Positions 1 to 14,016 are shown, counted from the first letter of the stretch. The stretch is 64,000 nucleotides of DNA from Monoplex corrugatus (GCA_030674185.1 CM060315.1:88795415-88859414), one strand, 5' to 3'. The notes: generated from the letters alone by a model not told the origin. Numbers and translations are program-made.

Positions 1-3000
1 GTATACACAACAATGCAGATAAACATGACGGATACTACATAATGCAGTATAAACATAGTCGGGGATATACATAAATGCAGTATAAACATAGTCGGGGATA
101 TACATAAATGCAGTATAACATCGGGATACTACATAAATGCAGTATAAACAAGTCAGGATACATACATAAATGCAGTATAAACAGTCGGGATACTACATAA
201 TGCAGTATAAACAGTCAGGGATACACATAAATGCAGTATAAACAGTCGGGGGATACTACATAATGCAGTATAAACAAGTCGGATACTAATCACATAAACA
301 GGATTATAATTGCAGTATAAACATAGTCGGGGAACTACATATGCAGTATAAACATAGTCAGGGGATACTACATAAATGCAGTATAAACACAGTCGGGATA
401 CATACAATGCAGTATAAAACATAGTCAGGATACTACATAATGCAGTATAAACATCAGATGTATATAGTACATACAGATACATACATATGCAGTATAAACA
501 TAGTCAGAGATACATACATTTATGCAGTATAAACATATCGGATACATACATTTATGCAGTATAAACACAGTCACAAGATACATACATTTATGCAGTATAA
601 ACACAGTCACACAGACACATACATTTATGCAGTATAAACAGTAACAGATACATACATTTATGCAGTATAAACACAGTCACACAGATACATACATTTATGC
701 AGTATAAACATGTCACAGATACATACATTTATGCAGTATAAACACAGTCATACAGATACATACATTTATGCAGTATAAAACAGTCACACAGATACATACA
801 TTTATGCAGTATAAACATAGTCAACAGATACATACATTTATGCAGTATAAACACAGTCATACAGATACATACATTTATGCAGTATAAACATAGTCACACA
901 GATACATACATTTATGCAGTATAAACATAGTCACTCATACATTAAGTTAACAGTCACACATATACATTTATGCAGTATAAACACAGTCAACAGATACATA
1001 CATTTATGCAGTATAAACACAGTCACACAGATACATACATTTATCAGTATAAACACAGTCAACAGATACATACATTTATAGCAGTATAAACAGTCACACA
1101 GATACAATACATTTATGCAGTATAAACATAGTCACACAGATACATACATTTATGCAGTATAAACATAGTCATACAGATACATACATTTATGCAGTATAAA
1201 CATAGTCACACAGATACATACATTTATGCAGTATAAACATAGTCACACAGATCATACATTTATACAGTATAAACATAGTCAACAGATACATACTTATGCA
1301 GTATAAACATAGTCATACAGATACATACATTTATGCAGTATAAACATAGTCACAACTATACTACTTTATGCAGTATAAACATAGTCACACAGATACATAC
1401 ATTTATGCAGTATAAACACAGTCACACAGATACATACATTTATGCAGTATAAACATAGTCACACAGATACATACATTTATGCAGTATAAACATAGTCAAC
1501 AGATACATACATTTATTGCAGTATAAACAAGTCACACAGATACATACTTTATGCAGTATAAACATAAGTACTTACAATTCATACAGATACATACATTTAT
1601 GCAGTATAAACATAGTACAAGATACATACATTTATGCAGTATAAACAAGTCACACAGATACATACATTTATGCAGTATAAACACAGTCACACAGATATAC
1701 ATTTATGCAGGTAAAACAGTCACAGATACATTTATGCAGTATAAACATAGTCAACAGATACATACATTTTATGTATAAAACACAGTCACACAGATACATA
1801 CATTTATGCAGTATAAAACAGTTACAGATACATACATTTATGCAGTATAAACACAGTCACACAGATACATACATTTATGCAGTATAAACACAGTCACACA
1901 GATACATACATTTATGCAGTATAAACATAGTCAACAGATACATACATTTATGCAGTATAAACAAGTCACACAGATACATACATTTATGCAGTATAAACAA
2001 GTCATACAGATACATACATTTATGCAGTAAAACAAGTCACACAGATACATACATTTATGCAGTATAAACATAGTCACACAGATACATACATTTATGCAGT
2101 ATAACACAGTCAACAGATAACATTTATGCAGTATAAACATAGTCAACAGATACATACATTTATGCAGTATAAACAAGTCAACAGATACATACATTTATGC
2201 AGTATAAACATAGTCACACAGACACATACATTTTATGCAGTATAAACACAGTCACACAGATACATACATTTATGAGTATAAAACATAGTCATCACAGATA
2301 CACATAATTTATGCAGTATAAACACAGTCACACAGATACATACATTTATGCAGTATAAACACAGTCACACAGATACATACATTTATGCAGTATAACACAG
2401 TCCACAGAACATACATTTATGCAGTATAAACACAGTCACACAGATACATACATTTATGCAGTATAAACATAGTCACAAGATACATACATTTATGCAGTAT
2501 AAACATAGTCACACAGATACATACATTTATGCAGTATAAACATAGTCAACAGATACATACATTTATGCAGTATAAACATCAGTCACACAGATACATACAT
2601 TTATGCAGTATAAACACAGTCACACAGATATACATTTATGCGTATAAACATCACAAGATACATACATTTATGCAGTATAAACACAGTCACACAGATACAT
2701 ACATTTATGCAGTATAAACACAGTCAACAGATACATACATTTATGCAGTATAAACACAGTCAACAGAACATACATTTATGCAGTATAAACACAGTCACAC
2801 AGATACATACATTTATGCAGTATAAACACAGTCACACAGATACATACATTTATGCAGTATAAACACAGTCACACAGATACATACATTTATGCAGTATAAA
2901 CACAGTCAACAGATACATACATTTATGCAGTATAAACACAGTCACACAGATACATACATTTATGCAGTATAAACACAGTCACACAGATACATACATTTAT

Positions 3001-6000
3001 GCAGTATAAACAAGTCAACAGATACATACATTTATGCAGTATAAACACAGTCACACAGATACATACATTTATGCAGTATAAACACAGTCTACACGATACA
3101 TACATTTATGCAGTATAAACATAGTCAACAGATACATACATTTACAGTATAAACATAGTCATACAGATACATACATTTATGCAGTATAAACATAGTCGAC
3201 ATACAGAAAGTCAACATACATTTATGCAGTATAAACATCAGTCAACAGATACATACATTTATCAGTATAAACATAGTCACACAGATACATACATTTATGC
3301 AGTATAAACATAGTCATACAGATACATACATTTATGCAGTATAAACATAGTCATACAGATACATACATTTATGCAGTATAAACATAGTCATACAGATACA
3401 TACATTTATGCAGTATAAACATAGTCAACAGATAATACATTTATGCAGTATAAACAGTCATACAGATACATACATTTATACAGTATAAACATAGTCATAC
3501 AGATACATACATTTATCAGTATAAACATAGTCACACAGATACATACATTTATGCAGTATAAACATAGTCAACAGATACATACATTTATGCAGTATAAACT
3601 ATCAACAGATAATACATTATGCAGATAACATACATACAGATACTAATTATGCAGTATAAACATAGTCATAGTCATACTTATGCAGATAAACATACATACA
3701 ATACTAATTATGCAGTATAAACATAGTCACACAGATACATACATTTATGCAGTATAAACATAGTCACACAGATACATACATCTTATGCAGTATAACATAG
3801 TCATACAGATACATACATTTATGCAGTATAAACATAGTCATACAGATACATACATTTATGCAGTATAAACATAGTCATACAGATACATACATTTATGCAG
3901 TATAAACAGTCACCATATAACATTTATCAGTATAACAATCACAGATACATACATTTATGCAGTATAAACATAGTCACACAGATACATACATTTATGCAGT
4001 ATAAACATAGTACACACAGATACATACATTTATCAGTATAAACACTAGTCACACAGATACATACATTTATGCAGTATAAACATAGTGACACAGATACATA
4101 CATTTATGCAGTATAAACATAGTCACACAGATACATACATTTATGCAGTATAAACACAGTCACAGATACATACGTTTATGCAGTATAAACATAGTCACAG
4201 ATACATACATTTATTCAGTATAAACACAGTCACACAGATAGATCATTTATGCAGTATAAACACAGTCACACAGATACATACGTTTATGCAGTATAACATA
4301 GTCATACAGATACATATTTTATGTAGTATAAACATAGTCATACAGATAATACATTTATACAGTATAAACTAGTCACACAGATACATACATTTATGCAGTT
4401 TAAACATAGTCACACAGATGCATACATTTATGCAGTATAAACATAGTCATACAGATACATACTTTATGCAATATAAACACAGTCAACAGATACATTTTAT
4501 GCAGTATAAACATAGTCATACAGATATATACATTTATGCAGTATAAACAAGTCATACAGATACATACATTTATGCAGTTATATACATAATCATACAGATA
4601 CATACATTTATGCAGTATAACATAGTCACACAGATACATACATTTATGCAGTATAAACATAGTCACAGATACAACATTTTCAGTATAAACAAGTCACAGA
4701 TAATACATTTATGCAGTATAAACACAGTCACACAGATACATACTTTATGCAGTATAAACAAGTCATACAGATACATACATTTATGCAGTAAACACAGTCA
4801 CACAGATACATACATTTATGCAGTATAAACATAGTCATACAGATACATACATTTATGCAGTAAAACACAGTCACACAGATACATACATTTATGCAGTATA
4901 AACACAGTCACACAGATACATACATTTATGCAGTATAAACATAGTCATACAGATACATACATTTATGCAGTATAACACAGTCACACAGATACATACATTT
5001 ATGCAGTATAAACATAGTCATACAGATACATACATTTATGCAGTATAAACACAGTCACACAGATACATACATTTATGCAGTATAAACACAGTCACACAGA
5101 TAATACATTTATGCAGTATAAACACAGTCACACAGATAATCATTTATGCAGTATAAACACAGTACACAGATACATACATTTATGCAGTATAAACACAGTC
5201 AACAGATACATACATTTATGCAGTATAAACACAGTCACACAGATACATACATTTATGCAGTATAAACAAGTCACACAGATACATACATTTATGCAGTATA
5301 AACAGTCAATAAACTTTATCAGTAAAACAAGTATACAGATACATACATTATGCAGTATAAACATAGTCAACAGATACATACATTTATGCAGTATAAACAC
5401 AGTCACACAGATACATACATTTATGCAGTATAAACATGTCATACAGATACATACATTTATGCAGTATAACAAGTCAACAGATACATACATTTATGCAGTA
5501 TAAAACACAGTCATACAGATACATACATTTATGCAGTATAAACATAGTCAACAGATACATACATTTATGCAGTATAAACAAGTCATACAGATACATACAT
5601 TTATGCAGTATAAACATAGTCAACAGATACATTACATTACAGTATAAACATAGTCATACAGATACATACATTTATGCAGTATAAACATAGTCAACAGATA
5701 CATACATTTATCAGTATAAACATAGTCACACAGATACATACATTTATCAGTATAAACATAGTCATACAGATAATACATTTATGCAGTATAAACATAGTCA
5801 ACAGATACATACATTTATCAGTATAAACATAGTCATACAGATATACATACATTATGCAGTATAAATAGTCATACAGATACATACATTTATGCAGTATAAA
5901 CATAGTCACACAGATACATACATTTATGCAGTATAAACATAGTCAACAGATACATCATTATCAGTATAAACTAGTCAACAGATAAATTTATGCAGTATAA

Positions 6001-7191
6001 ACATAGTCATACAGATACATACATTTATGCAGTATAAACATAGTCAACAGATACATACATTTATCAGTATAAACATAGTCATACAGATACATACATTTAT
6101 GCAGTATAAACATAGTCACACAGATACATACATTTATGCAGTATAAACATAGTCACACAGATACATACATTATGCAGTATAAACATAGTCATACAGATAC
6201 ATACATTTATGCAGTATAAACATAGTCAACAGATACATACATTTATGCAGATAAACATAGTCATACAGATACATACATTTATGCATATAACACAGTACAC
6301 AGATACATTAACTTATGCAGTTAAACATAGTCACACAGATACATACATTTATGCAGTATAAACATAGTCACACAGATAATACATTTATGCAGTATAAACA
6401 TAGTCACACAGAATACATTTATGCAGTATAAACATAGTCACACAGATACATACATTTATGCAGTATAAACAAGTCACACAGATACATACTTTATGCAGTA
6501 TAAACAAGTCACACAGATACATACATTTATGCAGTATAAACACAGTCAACAGATACATACATTTATGCAGTATAAACACAGTCACACAGATACATACATT
6601 TATGCAGTATAAACACAGTCACACAGATACATACATTTATGCAGTATAAACACAGTCACACAGATACATACATTTATGCAGTATAGACATAGTCATACAG
6701 ATACATACATTTATTCAGTATAAACACAGTCACACAGATAGATACATTTATGCAGTATAAACACAGTCACACAGATACATACATTTATGCAGTATAAACA
6801 TAGTCACACAGATAGATACATTTATGCAGTATAAACACAGTCACACAGATACATACATTTATGCAGTATAAACATAGTCACACAGATAGATACATTTATG
6901 CAGTATAAACATAGTCACACAGATACATACATTTATGCAGTATAAACATAGTCATACAGATACATACATTTATTCAGTATAAACACAGTCACACAGATAG
7001 ATACATTTATGCAGTATAAACACAGTCACACAGATACATACATTTATGCAGTATAAACACAGTCACACAGATAGATACATTTATGCAGTATAAACACAGT
7101 CACACAGATACATACATTTATGCAGTATAAACACAGTCATGCAGATATACATTTATGCAGTATAAACACAGTCACACAGATACATACATTT
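1..7191. repeat. 37-bp satellite array, block 1
   Basis: Roughly 190-200 tandem copies of a 37-bp unit with the core atttatgcagtataaaca followed by an (a/c)agtca(c/t)acagatacat segment. Units vary by a CA deletion in gtcacacag (giving gtcaacag) and by acagtcaca versus atagtcata, and these variants cluster in runs. Positions 1-600 carry a distinct gtcgggga variant with many indels. The period is not a multiple of three, so open frames through the array (Ile/His/Thr- or Cys/Tyr/Leu-rich) are artefacts. No gene is visible inside the block. Confidence 0.97.
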
Positions 7192-7209
7192 TAAAAAATT
7201 TTTTTTTTA

Positions 7210-7803
7210 GATCATGATCTTTCTATGCAAAAACATGTCACTAAGATATGCCAGCTTTCTTATATGGAACTAAGACGTATTGCTTCTATCCGCCCCTTTC
7301 TTACTGAGGAAGCCACTAAAACTCTTATTTCCTCTTATATTCTTTCACGCTTGGACTACTGTAATTCTATTCTAATCGGCTGCCCTTCAGTTGTCATTCA
7401 ACCTCTCCAACGTGTTCAGAATTCAGCAGCTAGGCTTGTTTGTAAAGCCCCTAGATCCCAGTCATGTTCTCCTCTTCTGAAAAAGTTGCATTGGCTTCCA
7501 GTTGAACAAAGAATCAAATACAAATGTTGCTGTCTCTGTTACAAAATTCTTACTTGCTCCGCTCCCTCTTATCTGTCTGAACTTCTTCAAGTGTATGTAC
7601 CATCCAGAACTCTCCGATCCTCTACCGACACAAGAACTTTCTGTGTTCCCCGTTTCAACCGGAAACTGCATGGTCAGAGAGCTTTCTCCCACTCTGCTGC
7701 CATGACCTGGAACTCCCTTCCCTATCATATTCGCCATAAGCAATGTCTTCCTTCTTTCAAGTCTAGTCTGAAGACCTATCTTTTCATTCAATACTTTCAT
7801 TGA
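7210..7803 (+). pseudogene. C-terminal fragment of L2-like LINE reverse transcriptase protein
   Basis: An intact reading frame of about 195 codons with no native start; the first ATG at 7225 is internal. Diagnostic blocks in order: ILSRLDYCNSILIGCP, LQRVQNSAARLV, LHWLPVEQRIKYK, SYLSELLQVYVPSRTLRSS, WNSLPYHIR and FKSSLKTYLF. These are the post-RT C-terminal signature of L2/CR1-type elements. The RT catalytic domain (YxDD) and endonuclease lie upstream and are absent, so this is a dead 5'-truncated copy, although the remaining frame is uninterrupted and so fairly young. Confidence 0.88.
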
Positions 7804-7843
7804 TCTTCTCTTTCTCTCAGCCCTGATCATCGTTCCTACATAT

Positions 7844-7852
7844 ATGTGTGTG

Positions 7853-7940
<88 letters not shown>

Positions 7941-8171
7941 AAGCATGTTTATGCGAGCAAGAGAGAGGGAGAGAGAGGGAGAGAGGAAAAGAGAGAGAGA
8001 GAGGCTGTGCGGGAGAGAGAGAGAGTGAGCAAGGAATATCGGGAGCACGGTAGAGAGCGAGAGTATGGTTGGGGTGGGGCAAGAGAGTGAGAGTATGAGT
8101 AAGAGTATGTGTAAGCGTGATAGAATTTGATAGTAGAGAAACTGAGTGGTTGAGAGAGGGAGTGTGTTTGG

Positions 8172-8256
<85 letters not shown>
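7844..8256. repeat. TG, GA and TG simple repeats in LINE 3'UTR
   Basis: (TG)n at about 7844-7938 with one TTTG interruption, a GA-rich segment at about 7955-8035, and a second (TG)n at about 8173-8256. All lie between the LINE stop codon (7803) and its ATT tail (8500), so they belong to the LINE 3'UTR rather than to host DNA. Open frames here (Cys/Val or His/Thr alternations) are spurious. Confidence 0.95.
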
Positions 8257-8258
<2 letters not shown>

Positions 8259-8500
8259 GAGAAAGCGAGAGAAAATATTTTTGTATGATTGTCACTATTT
8301 TTAGATATATTTGAATTTACTATGTTAATATGTCTTGTTGAACGTAAATTTTATGTTTTATGTTATATAGTGTTAGCAGCGGTATGTTTAAATTTTATGT
8401 TGGTGTATCTATTTGTATTTAGTTATATACTGATTTTATGTGAAGCGCTTTGTGCTCTGGAAAGCGCTATATAAATTGCCTTTATTATTATTATTATTAT

Positions 8501-9458
8501 AAACACAGTCACACAGATACATACTTTATGCAATATAAACACAGTCATACAGATACATTTATGCAGTATAAACACAGTCACACAGATACATACATTTATG
8601 CAGTACAAACACAGTCACATAGATACATACATTTATGCAGTATAAACACAGTCACACAGATACATACATTTATGCAGTATAAACACAGTCATGCAGATAT
8701 ACATTTATGCAGTATAAACACAGTCACACTGATACATACATTTATATAGTATAAACACAGTCACACAGATACATACATTTATGCAGTATAAACATAGTCA
8801 CACAGATACATACATTTATGCAGTATAAACACAGTCACACAGATACATACATTTATACAGTATAAACATAGTCATACAGATACATACATTTATGCAGTAT
8901 AAACACAGTCACACAGATACATACATTTATGCAGTATAAACATAGTCACACAGATACATACATTTATGCAGTATGGACATAGTCACACAGATACATACAT
9001 TTATGCAGTATAAACATAGTCATACAGATACACACATTTATGCAGTATAAACATAGTCACACAGATACATACATTTATGCAGTATAGACATAGTCACACA
9101 GATACATACATTTATGCAGTATAAAACTAGTCATACAGATACATACATTTATGCAGTATAAACATAGTCACAGACACATACATTTATGCAGTATAAACAC
9201 AGTCACACAGATAATACATTTATGCAGTATAAACACAGTCACACAGATACATACATTTATGCAGTATAAACACAGTCACACAGATACATACATTTATGCA
9301 GTATAAACACAGTCACACAGATACATACATTTATGCAGTATAAACACAGTCACACAGATAGATACATTTATGCAGTATAAACACAGTCACACAGATAATA
9401 CATTTATGCAGTATAAACATAGTCATACAGATACATACATTGATACAGTATAAACAAA
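8501..9458. repeat. 37-bp satellite array, block 2
   Basis: About 26 further copies of the same unit as block 1, with the same (a/c)agtca(c/t)acag variants. Indels are fewer here than in block 1. The last unit decays into unique sequence at about 9450-9458 (tgatacagtataaacaaag). It was continuous with block 1 before the LINE insertion. Confidence 0.96.
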
Positions 9459-9875
9459 GTTAATGAAGAATAACAATACATCATAACATGAAATCAGAAA
9501 TAGGTCACAGTTTCACCGGTCCACAAAAAATGTACATGGAAGAAAAATGTATGAACTATTTGATAATTTACACACAAACACACGTACACACGCAGACGCA
9601 CACACACACACACACACAGAGATCCGTCTAATATCACTTATAGTGAAAAGACGTTAAATCAAAGAACAAACAAACGAACGAACACACACAGACGCGCGCG
9701 CGCGCACACACACACACACATACACACAAAACTCACTCACACGTACTTAAAATCTTATCTGATATCCACTTTCGGAAAAGAGGAAGTACAATTAAAGCAC
9801 ACGAAACAATAAGAACTTCTACAAACGAGTTCTTACAATTATCTACTATCTAGCATACTGCCATTACTAGTAATA
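9459..9875. other. Non-coding spacer with CA/GC microsatellites
   Basis: No credible coding region. Contains (CA)n at about 9570-9620, a GCGCGC plus (CA)n tract at about 9690-9725, and a short aaagacgttaaatcaaagaac segment of the kind often dispersed in molluscan genomes (recollection, not verified). Confidence 0.6.
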
Positions 9876-10366
9876 TTAATGTTTAAGCCCAGCCGACTCC
9901 TTAGAGCCATATCAGGGTCATAATCATCTCAAAAGACACTCAACGCCTCGTTAAGTCTGACAAAGACACATGGAAAAGAAAATCAAGAGCGCATATGAAT
10001 GCATTCGCGGACACAATCTAAGGATATGCTTCTGGTGTTCGCCATTTTGTCAAATTTATCATCAGGGGGTTATGAAAAACAAACCTTCCTGCAATTGTAT
10101 GAATATAACTAAGTACACTGAAATATATATGAAACTGGCATAAATGACATAAAACTGATTCTGTTTATTTCATTTCCTTAGATCCAGTTAAGACGGGTAC
10201 CCAATTATTTATCTTAATAGTAAGTTTGTAAGGGTTACGAAAACACATATAGGTGAATGGACCAGGCAAGGTAGAAAATGACAGAAAGCAAAAGAGCGAG
10301 GCAGAAACAAAGACAATGACAAAAGAGGAAATCTCTGAAATTTCTGGCACAGAATTTCCATATGGT

Positions 10367-10403
<37 letters not shown>

Positions 10404-10445
10404 CTATTTATACTGAAGGAGCCTCTGGCATCCCCAAGAAGGAAA
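9876..10445. repeat. Dispersed repeat family R1, copy 1
   Basis: About 560 bp that aligns by eye, colinearly and in the same orientation, with 50585-51115. Shared blocks include agcccagccgact, agagccatat, gaatggacc.gcaaggcaga, agaggaaat, gcacagaatttcca and ctattta.actgaa. Divergence is substantial, so the copies are old. The right end abuts the RTE-like LINE at about 10446, and a poly-G run is inserted at 10367. The class (SINE, MITE or LINE non-coding part) is not determined; no open frame is conserved between the two copies. Confidence 0.7.
10367..10403. repeat. Poly-G run of 37 bases
   Basis: An uninterrupted G37 between the R1 segments cacagaatttccatatgg and ctatttatactg. The other R1 copy has aaaatggaga at the equivalent place, so the run expanded after dispersal. 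Its length is also at risk from sequencing error. Confidence 0.95.
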
Positions 10446-10453
10446 CACAATAG

Positions 10454-11469
10454 ATCTGGATTTTTGTGTGCTCAGTCAGCTTGCTGTTGTTCCATGCTTT
10501 CTTTGTCAGTCTGGCCATGGTGGTAGCTGCCTTGCCGATGCGCCTGTTGAACTCTATGTCAAGTGAGAGGGTGTCTGAGATTGTTGAGCCCAGATAAACA
10601 AAGTCATGGACGACATCCAGTTCATGGTCATTGATGCTGATGGCTGGGGGAGAGTCAACATCCTATCCCATGACCTGTGTTTTCTTCAAGCTTATGGTAA
10701 GCCCGAAGTTTTGGCAGGCATCGCTGAAGCGAGTCATGAGCTGCTGTAGGTCCTCAGCTGAGTGGGCGGTTACTGCCGCGTCGTCTGCAAAGATGAAGTC
10801 AAGCAGGCACCTCAGCTGGACTTTGGTCTTGGCTCTTAGTCTGGAGAGGTTGAAGAGTTTACCGTCTGTCCTGGTTCGGAGGTATATGCCTTCAGCTGCA
10901 GGACCGAATGCGTGTTTCAGCATCACAGCAAAGAAGATTCCAAACAGGGTGGGAGCCAGGACGCAACCCTGTTTCACTCCGCTCCGTATGTTGAAGGCAG
11001 CTGATGTTGAGCCGTCAAAGACGACGGTGCCTTTCATGTCTTCGTGGAAGGATCTGATGATGCTGAGAAGTTTGGGTGGACATCCAATTTGGGGAAGGAT
11101 TTTGAAGAGGCCATCCCTACTGACCAGATCGAAGGCCTTTGTGAGGTCTATGAAGGCAACGAAGAGTGGCTGCCTTTGCTCCCTGCATTTCTCCTGAAGT
11201 TGTTTGAGGGAGAAGATCATGTCTATAGTGGATCTGTTGGCACGGAACCCGCACTGCGATTCAGGGTAGACTTGCTCTGCGAGTACCTGGAGCCACTTCA
11301 GTACTACTCGTGCGAAGACTTTCCCAACGATACTGAGGAGGGATATGCCGCGATAATTATTGCAATCGCTTCTGTCACTTTTGTTTTTGTACAGTGTGAC
11401 GACGTTAGCATCCCTCATGTCTTGTGGTACTTCGCCTTCACTCCAACAGAGGCAGAGGATTTCATGCAA
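10454..11469 (-). pseudogene. RTE-like reverse transcriptase domain (broken)
   Basis: Frame 11469-10663 encodes RT motifs in order: NVVTLYKNK, CNNYRGISLLSIVGKVFARV, QCGFRANRSTIDMIFSLKQL, FIDLTKAFDLVSRDGL, SGVKQGCVLAPTLF, the catalytic box FADDAAV and GLTISLKKTQVMG. A TAG then sits where the related families usually have Gln (CAG). Reading on in the same frame gives a thumb-like stretch including FVYLGSTIS and RIGKAATTMARLTKKAW down to about 10454. The catalytic aspartates are present, so inactivation is by stop, frameshifts and truncation rather than active-site loss. Confidence 0.87.
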
Positions 11470-12250
11470 CTCGGTGATGAGTGTCTCTTTGCAGCACTTC
11501 AGTACTTCGGCGGGAATACCGTCTTTCCCTGGTGCCTTGCCAGAGGCAAGAGAGTCCAGGCTTCGCTGAGTTCATCTATGGTTGGTTCTCTGTCAAGCTC
11601 TTCCAGCTCTGGTAGGCACTCTATGGCATTCAGGGCGTCTTCTGAGACTACAGTTTCCCTTGCATATAGCTCAGTGTAGTGTTCTATCCAGCGCTCCATC
11701 TGTTGTTCTCTGTCTTGAATCACCTCCCCTGTAGCTGATTTCAAAGGGGCAGTTTTCTTTTGCGTTGGGCCCAATGCCTACTTGATGCCTTCATACATCG
11801 CCTTGATGTTGCCTGTGTCAGCCGCATTCTAAATCTGGGAGCCAATAGCCATTGGCGCATTGTCTGGCACACTGCTGGACTTTGCTGCGAGCAGCGCGGA
11901 GAACCTGGAGGTTCTGCTCACTGGGATTGCTTTTGTATGCTGTCAAGGCGTTTCTCTTGGCCTCGATGACTGGTGTCATTTCTTCTGAGTGGGCTTCGAA
12001 CCAATCAGCTGACTTGCTGATCTTTTTTGCCAAATGTAGACATGGCGGCATTGTAGACAGCATCTCTGAAGTGTTCCCATCGGTCTTGGGCATTTGCAGT
12101 GGGTGGGCCAGGGAGAGAATCCTCCAACACACGCGCAAACTCCTCCACTTTTCTTTGATCGCGTGTTTTGCTGGTGTCAATGCGAGGTCGGCCCTCCTTT
12201 CTCGTACGGTGCAGTCTCTTCGCGCGGAGCTTCACATTGCTGCACACCAA
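11470..12250 (-). pseudogene. RTE-like LINE linker between endonuclease and RT
   Basis: Three out-of-phase pieces together cover the inter-domain region: 12250-12005 (VCSNVKLRAKRLHRTRKEG, then a stretch with DRWEHFRDAVYNAAMSTFGKK), 12030-11818 (KSADWFEAHSEEMTPVIEAK and a QVLRAARSKVQQCARQ helix) and 11774-11499 (ALGPTQKKTAPLKS, EVIQDREQQMERWIEHYTELY). The order matches RTE-type polyproteins, so the breaks are frameshifts in one original ORF. No independent function. Confidence 0.75.
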
Positions 12251-13080
12251 AGAGTGGTCAGTGTCACAATCGGCGCTCTGGTAGCTGCGAGTGATCTTGA
12301 TGCTGGAAAGGTTGACACGTCTGTGAGGATCAGGTCGAGCTGGTGCCAGTGTTTGGATCGCGGGTGTCTCCAGGAGACTCGATGCTGAGGCTTCGTGTTG
12401 AAGAATGTGTTACTGACGCACAACCCATAGTGACAACAGAGCTCAAGCAGGCGTTGGCCATTCTCGTTCATTTTCCCAGTGCCGAACTGACCCAAGCAGG
12501 TGGGCCAGGAATTGTAATCGACACCCACTCTGGCGTTGAAATCGCCGGCGATGAACAGTAGTTCTCTGTCAGGAATTCTCCTTATAGCAGCACTGAGGTC
12601 GTCATAAAACTTGTCTTTTGCTTCTGCTGTGGATGCCAAAGTTGGTGCGTAGGCACTGATTAGACTGACTGGTCCTGAGGTAGTTTGGAGTCGGAGAGAC
12701 AGGATTCGCTCTGTTCCTTCTGCTGGTGGGGTTATGGATCCCAATAATCTGTTTCTAACTGCGAATCCCACGCCGTGTTCTCTGACCTCGTCTGATGGTT
12801 TGCCCTGCCAGAACAGGGTGAAGTCTCTCTTCCTCACAGATCCTGTTTCTGGGAGCCTGGTTTCTTGAAGGGCGACGATGTCCATCTGCAGTCTGCTCAG
12901 TTCTCTGTCGATGACGGCTGTCTTGCGAGCATCATTTACTTCCTGCAGGTCGTCAGAAAACCCTTGTGTCATTGTCCTTACGTTCCATGTGCCCAATTTC
13001 AGGGCGGGAGTTTTCATTTTTCTGTTGCCTGGTGCACAGTTGTCGATCCGCTTGTCGGTTTTCACCCTAAACCCCACCAC
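12232..13080 (-). pseudogene. APE-type endonuclease domain of RTE-like LINE
   Basis: About 280 codons. Motifs in order: LGTWNVRTM (N-terminal catalytic Asn), IVALQETRLP (catalytic Glu), a GVGFAVRNRL segment, ERILSLRL, SLISAYAPT, FIAGDFNARVG (Asp/Asn of the active site), NENGQRLLELCCHYGL and SWRHPRSKHWHQLDLIL. These are the classic EEP/APE signatures of RTE/BovB-like elements that nick target DNA for target-primed reverse transcription. The C-terminal dozen residues are out of frame, with the true continuation in the 12250 frame, so a frameshift lies near 12260. Confidence 0.9.
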
Positions 13081-13800
13081 CCAGTGAGGCTAACGGACCG
13101 TGGCGGGGCAGCACCTTACTGGCTGGGGGCTGCCCAGCTTAAGGCGGGCGGTAGCTGCCCAGTGAGATGCGATGACCTCTCCCACCGTCGGAAGCAGCCC
13201 CTGGCGTCTGACTCTACGCCAATTGTGTATGCAGACTTAAAACCGGTAAACTGCTACTTCCCGTGTTTAGTCGACGCTACAAAGCGAAGCTGGAGTGACC
13301 TCTCCAGAGCGCAAGGCCTGGGTAAGTAAGTGTGGAGGGCAAGCTGTTACCCATGCAGCAGACCCCCCCTCTCCACGTCGCTGGAATGGTCCATTGGAAA
13401 GGCAAGCGCCGATACACATGGTTCCAGTGCCGTCGCAGGAGTTGCCAGAACGTTGCTGTATACAGCCTCGGACTACCTTGGGGACTCCGGCTCCGGATTT
13501 TTCCTCAGGGTTGACTCCCGAAGCCTTTCCTATGAGTGGGTATGGCCGCAAGGCAGCGGAGGTTTGAAATCAGAGTTTTCCTTCTCTTAGATGAGCTGTC
13601 TTCCAGACTGATGAGCCCCATCTACCCAAAGCACTGGTTTTCAGGCGCCAGTAACCCGCCTTCACCCCTTCTCCTATCGGTAGTAGCAGTTCCGCCGGGC
13701 TTATATCTAAGCCACACGAGCAGGCTAGGAGCTGGACTTAGTTGTCAGAGGCTGTTGGAGACGCGCGCCGTGAGGGGCATTTTATAGACAATGGGAGCTT
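13081..13800 (-). other. 5' region of RTE-like LINE
   Basis: GC-richer than the surroundings. The minus frame 13551-13267 reads SGAGVPKVVRGCIQQRSGNS and ends near LLTQALRSGEVTPASL, resembling the segment upstream of the endonuclease in related LINEs. No complete ORF1 is recognisable. The left limit is placed near 13800 where sequence changes to AT-rich then CA repeats; it is approximate. Confidence 0.5.
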
Positions 13801-13842
13801 GTCCCCATTGCCACCCCTCGGCTATGAAAAAATCCAGATTTT

Positions 13843-13905
13843 TTACACATACACACACAACCACAAATTACACACGTATATACACACAGACATAACACGC
13901 ATGCA

Positions 13906-13964
<59 letters not shown>

Positions 13965-13978
13965 ACGCACACGCACAC

Positions 13979-14016
<38 letters not shown>

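Larger units (their letters stand above)
7193..8500 (+). mobile_element. 5'-truncated L2-like LINE inserted in the 37-bp satellite
   Basis: The element begins abruptly after an A/T run, encodes only the C-terminal part of the LINE polyprotein, and continues into a long 3'UTR holding two TG microsatellites and a GA-rich stretch. It ends with agcgctttgtgctctggaa then gcgctatataaat and five ATT repeats. Satellite resumes immediately at 8501. The gcgc-containing tail plus ATT repeats is characteristic of L2/CR1-like elements, where it acts as the reverse transcriptase recognition end. A target-site duplication cannot be recognised because the flanks are themselves tandem repeats. Confidence 0.85.
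10446..13800 (-). mobile_element. Degenerate RTE-like non-LTR retrotransposon
   Basis: Minus-strand element with, in order, a 5' segment (about 13800-13081), an APE-type endonuclease (13080-12232), a linker (12250-11470) and a reverse transcriptase (11469-10454). The endonuclease and RT resemble the RTE clade, whose domesticated relative is craniofacial development protein 2. At least four frameshifts and one in-frame TAG (near 10660) break the frame. The 3' end is missing: homology stops at about 10450 just after a segment reading LTEHTKIQIY, before the expected C-terminus and 3'UTR, where R1 sequence begins. A 3' truncation is unusual for a LINE and implies a later deletion or rearrangement. 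Confidence 0.85.

Noticed and set aside
1..9458. CRISPR-like direct repeats
   Set aside because: Units are contiguous tandem copies without unique spacers, in an animal-type genome.
10631..12388. Plus-strand ORFs of 180-210 codons
   Set aside because: They are antisense shadows of the minus-strand RTE-like endonuclease and RT, whose motifs are unambiguous.
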